Positions 58,584 to 64,000 of a stretch of 64,000 nt of DNA are shown in pieces. Source of the DNA: Charina bottae (Eukaryota > Chordata > Lepidosauria > Squamata > Charinaidae). The notes beneath the pieces were generated by a model that saw only the letters and a program-made list of their open reading frames with translations, searched no databases and was not told the origin of the DNA. The stretch is from NCBI GenBank assembly GCA_023362775.1, contig JALMGJ010000003.1, forward strand, positions 176,490,774-176,554,773. The letters are read 5' to 3'. Each line of letters begins with the position of its first letter. Position 1 is the stretch's first letter. The translations under genes were made by a program, and so were the position numbers.

Positions 58584-61500
58584 ATGGCTGCTGCTGCAGG
58601 GCTAACCAGTCTGCCCTTTGAGCGTTTGAATGGCACAAACTATCGGACCTGGTGTGTGAAGATCAAGTCTTTCTTCCTAAAAGAAGGTTTGTGGAAGTAT
58701 GTGAAAGACCCACCTCCAACCGGTGCTATTACTGAAGAAGTGCAGTTGTGTTTGGATCGTGCTTATGGCAACTTGATTCTGGGACTAGAATCATCACAGC
58801 TACTGCATATCAGTAATTTGGAGACCGCACATGCCTGTTGGGAAGCTCTTAAAGCCCTTTATTCCAAGCAAACCTCTGCTGCCATTGTTGGTATATCACG
58901 TCAGCTTTACAACTTGAAGCTGCAGCCCGGTGGAAACGTGATGACCCACCTCCATAAAGTCAAGACTTTGTTTCTTGAACTTGAGGACCGGGATGTTGTG
59001 ATCCCTGATACCCAGAGAGCTTGTATCATCCTGTCAAGCTTGGACAAGAGCTTTGACATGCTCATCGAGGCAACTCAGACGTTGAGGCCCCAAGACCTAA
59101 CTGTGGATTATCTTACAAATCGCCTGCAAGAAATCCAGCAAGCTCGTGATTTGGAGAGGATGCAGAGTAAGTCATCTGTTGCTGTTCCTGAGGCTTCAGC
59201 TCAGCGTTTTCCAGTTGGAACAGAGGCTGCGTGTGCTGTGAGGAGATGTTTCCGGTGCAACTCGACCCAACACTTCATGAGAGACTGTCCCCAGCCACCT
59301 CGCCCAGCCGGTGGAGCCAGTGGAAAGAGGTTCGTACGAAAGAAGGGGAAACAAGCGCCTAGACAACGTACCCAGGTGTCTGTTTTGCTCACGGCTGTGA
59401 GTGGACGTTCCCCAGAGACTTGGCTTTTGGACTCAGCCTGTAGTCAAATCATTGTCAACAATGAACAGTTGTTGTTATCAAAAAGCAAGCCTAACGTCCA
59501 ACAGGTTGCTCTGGCTGATGGATCTATGGCTGATGTGTCCTTTCAGGGTGAAGTATACATTCCTTGTTTGGGGGTAAATATGCAAAATGTGTTGTGTGTA
59601 CCTACACTTGACTTTTCCCTCCTTAGCGTTCCAGCCCTGGTAAAGTCTGGTTATACTGTTGTGTTCAAGGGTACTGGATGTTCTATTGAAAAAGATGGGA
59701 TAGAATGTGCTAGGGGGAAGTTAGTGAATCAATTGTATGAAATGCTTCCTAAGCAGGGGATTGTGTCAGGAAATTGTATTTCCAATGTTCCCCCACATAA
59801 CAAATGCATTCACTATTATCACAGAGTTTTGGGACATCCCGGGTGGGGAAGTTTGTCCCAACTGGCCAAGGTGTATCCTGAGTTAGGATCCAAAAAGTGT
59901 GATGACTTTCTTGATTGTACTGTGTGCAAACAATCTAAAATTAAGGCTGCTCCTATTGCTAGAAAAAGTGACAGAGTGTCAACTAGGCCTTTTCAGTTGG
60001 TTCATGGAGACTTAGCCGGCCCCAATGCTCCTAGTGAGGGGGGGGCGCGTTTCATGTTCCTTTTGGTGGATGACCATACTCGCTATACATTTTGTTATTT
60101 GCTCAAATCTAAAGCGGAGGCTTTTGCTCGCTTTAAGGAGTTTGTTGCAATGGTGGAAAGAAATTATGGCTATCAAGTAGGTCAATTTCAATCGGATTGT
60201 GGAGGAGAGTTTCTAGGCCATGAGTTTCAGAATTGGCTTCGTAGAAAAGGAATCTCCCATAGACTTGCCAATGTTGGTGTTCCTGCTGAGAATGGAATAG
60301 CTGAAAGGAAGATTGGTGTTGTTAATACCATTAGAAATAGCCTGATGTTAGATGCCCAGGTGCCAGCCCGTTTTTGGGGTGAGGCTACCATGACTGCAGT
60401 GTATCTGACTAACAGGGTGTGGAATTCAGCTGTAAATGAAGTTCCTTATTTCCTTTTGTTTGGCAAGCGCCCTTCGCTGAAGCATCTGCGTGTTTTTGGA
60501 ACATTTGCATATGTGCATATTCCTAAGTCTCAGCGAAGGAAGAACCAGCCAAAAGCACAACGCTTAAGGTTTGTTGGTTATTCATCTAGATCTAAGGGTT
60601 ACCGTTTTTCTGCAGGCTATGGTCGTGTAGTAATCTCTAGAAGTGCTAATTTTGAGCACCCTACTGATTGGGATAGGTTGAATGCTAGTTCAGAGGTATT
60701 GTTGCAATCTAGTGTACAGCCAACTGTCCATGCTCCTGTGGCTGGACAACAACCAGTTCAGCTGCCTTCTGGTTCCCAGTCTCCTAGTGTGGTGAGAGGA
60801 TCCCCTCAGGTGAAGGAAGAGGAAATTTCACCTGAGCAGGTTCAGGATCTGAAGGGGGATTCAGGTAGTGAAAAGGCAGAGGACAGCAATGAGGAAGAGG
60901 CAGTGGTAATTCCTCGTAGGTCTGCACGCTCCACAAAGGGTGTGAAGCCTGACAGATTTGTGATTCAGCAGGTGAGAGTGTGTCAGATTACCTGTGAACC
61001 TCAGTCTTTCCAGGAGATGTTGCATCTGCCTGTTGAAGAGCAAGAGAAGTGGAACACAGCGATGGATAAGGAGTTTGAGGCATTAGTGAGTCAAAAGGTG
61101 TTTGAGGTCACTGATTTGCCCCCATCCCAGAAAGCTGTTGGTTCCAGATGGGTTTTCAGAAAGAAGCTTCTTCCTGATAATACAGTGCAGTACAAAGCCA
61201 GGCTTGTTGCTCAGGGATTTGCACAGGAGAGGTTTTTGAACTATGATCTCACATATGCACCCACAGCTAGACCAGAGTCTTTACGTATGGTACTTTCTCT
61301 GGCTGCACAGCGTGGACTTGTTGTCCATCATTTTGATGTTGACACAGCATATTTGAATGCAGAGCTCCCTGAAACTGTGTACATGAAGCAGGCTCCTGGC
61401 TATGCTTGTGACAATTCTCAGAAGGTGTACAGACTGCGCAAGGCGCTGTACGGTTTGAAGCAGGCCGGACGTTGTTGGCATCAATGTTTAGATAAGGCTT

Positions 61501-62543
61501 TGTTAGAGCTAAAGTTTAAGAAGTCTGTTGCTGATCCTTGTGTGTATGTAAGAGGTTTTGGAAGTGATTACACAGTGTTGCTAACGTATGTTGATGATTT
61601 TTGCCTAGCAACTGGTTCTTTGCACCTTGTACAAGAGTTTGCAACACAATTGAGACAGTACTTTCAATTGAAAGACCTAGGTGAGCTGAAATACTATCTA
61701 GGTGTTGAAGTCACTAGAGCTCAGAGTGGTGAGTTCTATCTGAGTCAGAAAAGAAAAATTGACCAATTGTTGAGTCAACTTGAAATGTCAAATGCAAAAC
61801 CAACCAAAACACCAATGACTCTTGATTTCCTAAAGGGTGATGCATGTGAGGAACCTTGTCCTCAACCTGCATTGTATCACTCAGCTGTAGGAAGTTTGCT
61901 ACACTTAACACAATGGACACGCCCTGACTTAGCTTACTCAGTTGGAGTGCTTAGTCGTAAGGTTGCCAAACCATCCATGCGGGATTGGACAGGTTTAAAG
62001 AGGGTCCTACGCTATCTTAAAGGCACAGCTGATCTTTGTCTCAAAATATCAGCCACCAAGGCTGAAATGCCTGTGATTTATGCTGACAGCTCTTTTGCAG
62101 AAGAGAGAGACAGAAAGTCTGTGAGTGGTTTTGTTTGTTTGTTTGCAAATACACCCATTGCCTGGAGAGCAAGAAAACAAACATTAATTGCCGTTTCTAC
62201 CTGCGAAGCCGAATTCTCGGCCCTCAGTGAGGCAATCAATGAAACGTATTGGTTAAAACAATTGTTTACAGATTTATCTGTAAATATAAATACACCAATA
62301 ACAATGTATGAAGATTCCCAATCCTGTCTATCTCTAGCTGCTTCGGAAAATGTCAATAATCGCACGAAATACATCCATGTAAAATACCAAAATGTGAGGC
62401 ATGCAATTCAGGAAAAATTTATACAATTAGAGTATTGTCCATCTGAACTAAATATCGCAGACGTTCTCACGAAAGCACTTTCTCCAACAAAACATACAAC
62501 CATGGTAACCAGATTGGGATTGGAGCAAATGTGTCTGAAATAA
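58584..62543 (+). CDS. Copia Gag-Pol polyprotein, intact
   Basis: 1319 residues in one frame. The ATG at 58584 (MAAAAGLTSLPFERL) was chosen; the frame is open a little upstream but only from a GTG. Domains in order: Gag of the UBN2/copia type (FERLNGTNYRTW, about residues 11-140), a CX2CX4HX4C zinc knuckle (CFRCNSTQHFMRDC, about 222-235), aspartic protease (LLDSACSQ, Asp283), integrase zinc-binding HYYHRVLGHP and CTVCKQ followed by catalytic Asp476, Asp538 and Glu569 (HGDLAGP, QSDCGGEF, PAENGIAER), reverse transcriptase with Asp918 (FDVDTAYLNAE) and YVDD (Asp1004, Asp1005), and RNase H (YADSS Asp1168; CEAEFSALSEA Glu1208; YEDSQS; HVKYQNVRH). No stop or frameshift was seen. The protease motif is DSA rather than the more common DSG or DTG. 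Confidence 0.96.
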   Translation: MAAAAGLTSLPFERLNGTNYRTWCVKIKSFFLKEGLWKYVKDPPPTGAITEEVQLCLDRAYGNLILGLESSQLLHISNLETAHACWEALKALYSKQTSAAIVGISRQLYNLKLQPGGNVMTHLHKVKTLFLELEDRDVVIPDTQRACIILSSLDKSFDMLIEATQTLRPQDLTVDYLTNRLQEIQQARDLERMQSKSSVAVPEASAQRFPVGTEAACAVRRCFRCNSTQHFMRDCPQPPRPAGGASGKRFVRKKGKQAPRQRTQVSVLLTAVSGRSPETWLLDSACSQIIVNNEQLLLSKSKPNVQQVALADGSMADVSFQGEVYIPCLGVNMQNVLCVPTLDFSLLSVPALVKSGYTVVFKGTGCSIEKDGIECARGKLVNQLYEMLPKQGIVSGNCISNVPPHNKCIHYYHRVLGHPGWGSLSQLAKVYPELGSKKCDDFLDCTVCKQSKIKAAPIARKSDRVSTRPFQLVHGDLAGPNAPSEGGARFMFLLVDDHTRYTFCYLLKSKAEAFARFKEFVAMVERNYGYQVGQFQSDCGGEFLGHEFQNWLRRKGISHRLANVGVPAENGIAERKIGVVNTIRNSLMLDAQVPARFWGEATMTAVYLTNRVWNSAVNEVPYFLLFGKRPSLKHLRVFGTFAYVHIPKSQRRKNQPKAQRLRFVGYSSRSKGYRFSAGYGRVVISRSANFEHPTDWDRLNASSEVLLQSSVQPTVHAPVAGQQPVQLPSGSQSPSVVRGSPQVKEEEISPEQVQDLKGDSGSEKAEDSNEEEAVVIPRRSARSTKGVKPDRFVIQQVRVCQITCEPQSFQEMLHLPVEEQEKWNTAMDKEFEALVSQKVFEVTDLPPSQKAVGSRWVFRKKLLPDNTVQYKARLVAQGFAQERFLNYDLTYAPTARPESLRMVLSLAAQRGLVVHHFDVDTAYLNAELPETVYMKQAPGYACDNSQKVYRLRKALYGLKQAGRCWHQCLDKALLELKFKKSVADPCVYVRGFGSDYTVLLTYVDDFCLATGSLHLVQEFATQLRQYFQLKDLGELKYYLGVEVTRAQSGEFYLSQKRKIDQLLSQLEMSNAKPTKTPMTLDFLKGDACEEPCPQPALYHSAVGSLLHLTQWTRPDLAYSVGVLSRKVAKPSMRDWTGLKRVLRYLKGTADLCLKISATKAEMPVIYADSSFAEERDRKSVSGFVCLFANTPIAWRARKQTLIAVSTCEAEFSALSEAINETYWLKQLFTDLSVNINTPITMYEDSQSCLSLAASENVNNRTKYIHVKYQNVRHAIQEKFIQLEYCPSELNIADVLTKALSPTKHTTMVTRLGLEQMCLK

Positions 62544-62609
62544 AATCATTTGTGTCTCTGTGTGCTTTTGAAATAACAGTTTTCCCCCACAGTGTTTCAA
62601 AAAATCCAT

Positions 62610-62619
62610 GCGGAAGGGG
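62610..62619 (+). other. Copia polypurine tract
   Basis: GCGGAAGGGG lies directly before the 3' LTR, the position where plus-strand DNA synthesis is primed. Confidence 0.75.
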
Positions 62620-63281
62620 TGTTAAGGTTATTTGGTTAAAGCATTCTATGCAGAATTAAACGCATGGCATTTTCTTCCACTGTGTCTGGCCAGAGAGTGG
62701 AAAAATACAAGTGAAAACAATCTACATTGTTTTCCGCATTGTAAGTTTGGTTCTCAAAACATCTGAGACGTAGATGGCAGGTGCTGAGATATCTCTAGCT
62801 AGACAAAATAAACCCGTAATCAGAATCGTTCTCAAAACAAAAAAAAAAAGGCCAATACACAACACTGCCATCGTGTGACGCTTTATAGTAAGTACAATTA
62901 CTACCAGAAATGCTATACTAAAAGAGATGCTCATGTTTAAACCAATCACATGTGAGCTATGAACCATGGGTAGTCCTTTATACTTATGTTCTACACATAT
63001 ATGTCTTCTGTTCTTTATGTAGGCTGCTATCTGCATGTACTTGTATCTGAACTGTAACCATGCCTGGTCTTTGCCTGGTCTTTGCACAGACCATGATGTT
63101 TTTTTTTTTCCCTCACTTCTGGTGATGGAACTCTGCTTATGCTTTGATTTTACCTTTTTGCAATAATGCACTATACATCCATTATTGCCTTATGCTATCA
63201 ATAAAGATATTGTTAGCCTTACAACACGTTGTTTGGATTACTTCAAGCCTGGAACCCCGCGTAGTTAACCATCACCTAACA
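62620..63281 (+). repeat. Copia 3' LTR
   Basis: 662 bp, matching 57802-58461 over its whole length apart from the two homopolymer indels. Its AATAAA would end the element's own transcript. Confidence 0.95.
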
Positions 63282-63286
63282 GCCAC

Positions 63287-64000
63287 CTGCTCATCGAGCA
63301 GGAGCCGTGAGTCCAGAAGGACCCCCAGGTTCCGCACCAAGTCTGAACGAGGTAGTGCCACCCCATCCAGATCTAAAGATAACAACTCTCTGGATCCCGA
63401 GGCGCCATCAATCCACAGCCACTCTGTCTTACCAGGGTTCAGCTGAAGCCTGTTGTTCCCCATCCAGACCCCCACAGCCTTCAGACACTGAGAGAGGGCA
63501 GCCACTGCATCACTTAACTCACCCGGGATGGAGATATACAATTGAGTATCATCAGCATATTGATGATACCTCATCCCGTGTTGGCGGATGATCTCACCCA
63601 GTGGTTTCATGTAGATATTAAACAGGAGAGGGGAGAGAACCGAGCCCTGCGGCACCCCACAAAGTAGGGGCCGAGGGTTGGACCTCTCATCTCCTATTAC
63701 CACCGATCCCAGAGGAAGGAGGTGAACCAGCGCAAGACTACGCCGCCCACCCCCAACTCTCCAAGCCGCCCCAAAAGGATACCATGGTCAATAGTATCGA
63801 AAGCCGCTGAGAGGTCAAGAAGAGCCAGGATGGACGCACTGCCTCCATCCCGCTCCCGCCAGAGATCATCTGTAAGTGCGACCAATGCAGTTTCCACCCC
63901 ATATCCCGGCCTGAACCCTGACTGGAAGGGGTCTAGATAATCCGTATCATCCAGAATTCTCTGGAGCTGTAATGCCACCACTTTCTCAACCACCTTCCCC
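63287..64000 (-). mobile_element. L2-like LINE, RT core (above the copia insertion, runs off the window)
   Basis: Minus-strand frames 63697-63993 and 63272-63703 overlap in different frames, so a frameshift lies near 63700. They carry SGFRPGYGVETALV, LLDLSAAFDTIDH, GVPQGSVLSPLLFNIYM, QYADDTQLY and LNPGKTEWLW, the RT motifs in order with an intact YADD. The LINE continues past base 64000. Confidence 0.85.

Larger units (their letters stand above)
57802..63281 (+). mobile_element. Complete Ty1/copia LTR retrotransposon
   Basis: 5480 bp with LTRs of 660 bp (57802-58461) and 662 bp (62620-63281), each starting TGTTAAGG and ending CCTAACA. A perfect 5-bp duplication GCCAC (57797-57801, 63282-63286) marks integrase insertion. 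A primer site, a single gag-pol frame and a purine tract lie between. The order protease, integrase, RT, RNase H is the Pseudoviridae (copia) order, not gypsy. It is inserted into an L2-like LINE on the opposite strand. LTR near-identity and an uninterrupted frame indicate a very recent insertion. Confidence 0.97.

Overview
The window is vertebrate nuclear DNA, almost certainly from a squamate reptile (lizard or snake). It has long introns with GT-AG boundaries, AT-rich non-coding DNA with CpG-rich islands, and a repeat set typical of squamates: a BovB/RTE LINE, L2/CR1-type LINEs, tRNA-derived Sauria-type SINEs, 5S-rRNA-derived SINE pieces and many hAT-type MITEs with 8-bp target duplications. 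No bacterial gene, CRISPR array or operon is present.

Left part, 1 to about 28,500, minus strand: the transcription factor gene GATA6. Five coding exons can be placed to the base from splice sites and reading phase: exon 2 (25708-26623 coding), exon 3 (13850-14016, N-terminal zinc finger), exon 4 (6061-6186, C-terminal zinc finger), exon 5 (3639-3726, basic tail) and exon 6 (3447-3556). Together they make 1407 nt, 469 codons in frame. The last coding exon is not in the window and must lie left of base 1. A CpG-rich promoter with a CCAAT box, a forkhead motif and paired GATA motifs lies near 28.1-28.5 kb, with a tentative non-coding exon 1. Introns 2 and 3 hold repeats, CpG-rich blocks and several stretches that read like conserved regulatory DNA.

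Middle part, about 28.5-53.5 kb: upstream of GATA6 and without a recognisable protein gene. It contains a 400-bp GGAA array, a SINE whose internal 102-bp segment has expanded to 14 copies, a pentanucleotide ATTTT array, many hAT-type MITEs (some nested), and a 1.73-kb CpG-rich hAT-type element made of two large palindromes and a GC-box/CCAAT-box tandem array. That element sits inside an older palindrome carrying a hammerhead-like core.

Right part, 53.5-64 kb: a nearly full-length BovB LINE (minus strand, 14-bp target duplication, RT active site mutated from YADD to YADN), then an L2-like LINE (minus strand) split by a complete Ty1/copia LTR retrotransposon (plus strand). The copia element is 5480 bp, with 660/662-bp LTRs differing only by two one-base homopolymer indels as far as read by eye, a 5-bp target duplication, and one uninterrupted 1319-residue gag-pol with every catalytic motif checked present. 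It looks very young and possibly active, which is unusual because Ty1/copia elements are rare in vertebrates.

The only host gene is GATA6. The rest of the content is transposable elements, simple repeats and candidate regulatory DNA. All calls were made by reading the sequence; no alignment or database search was run.
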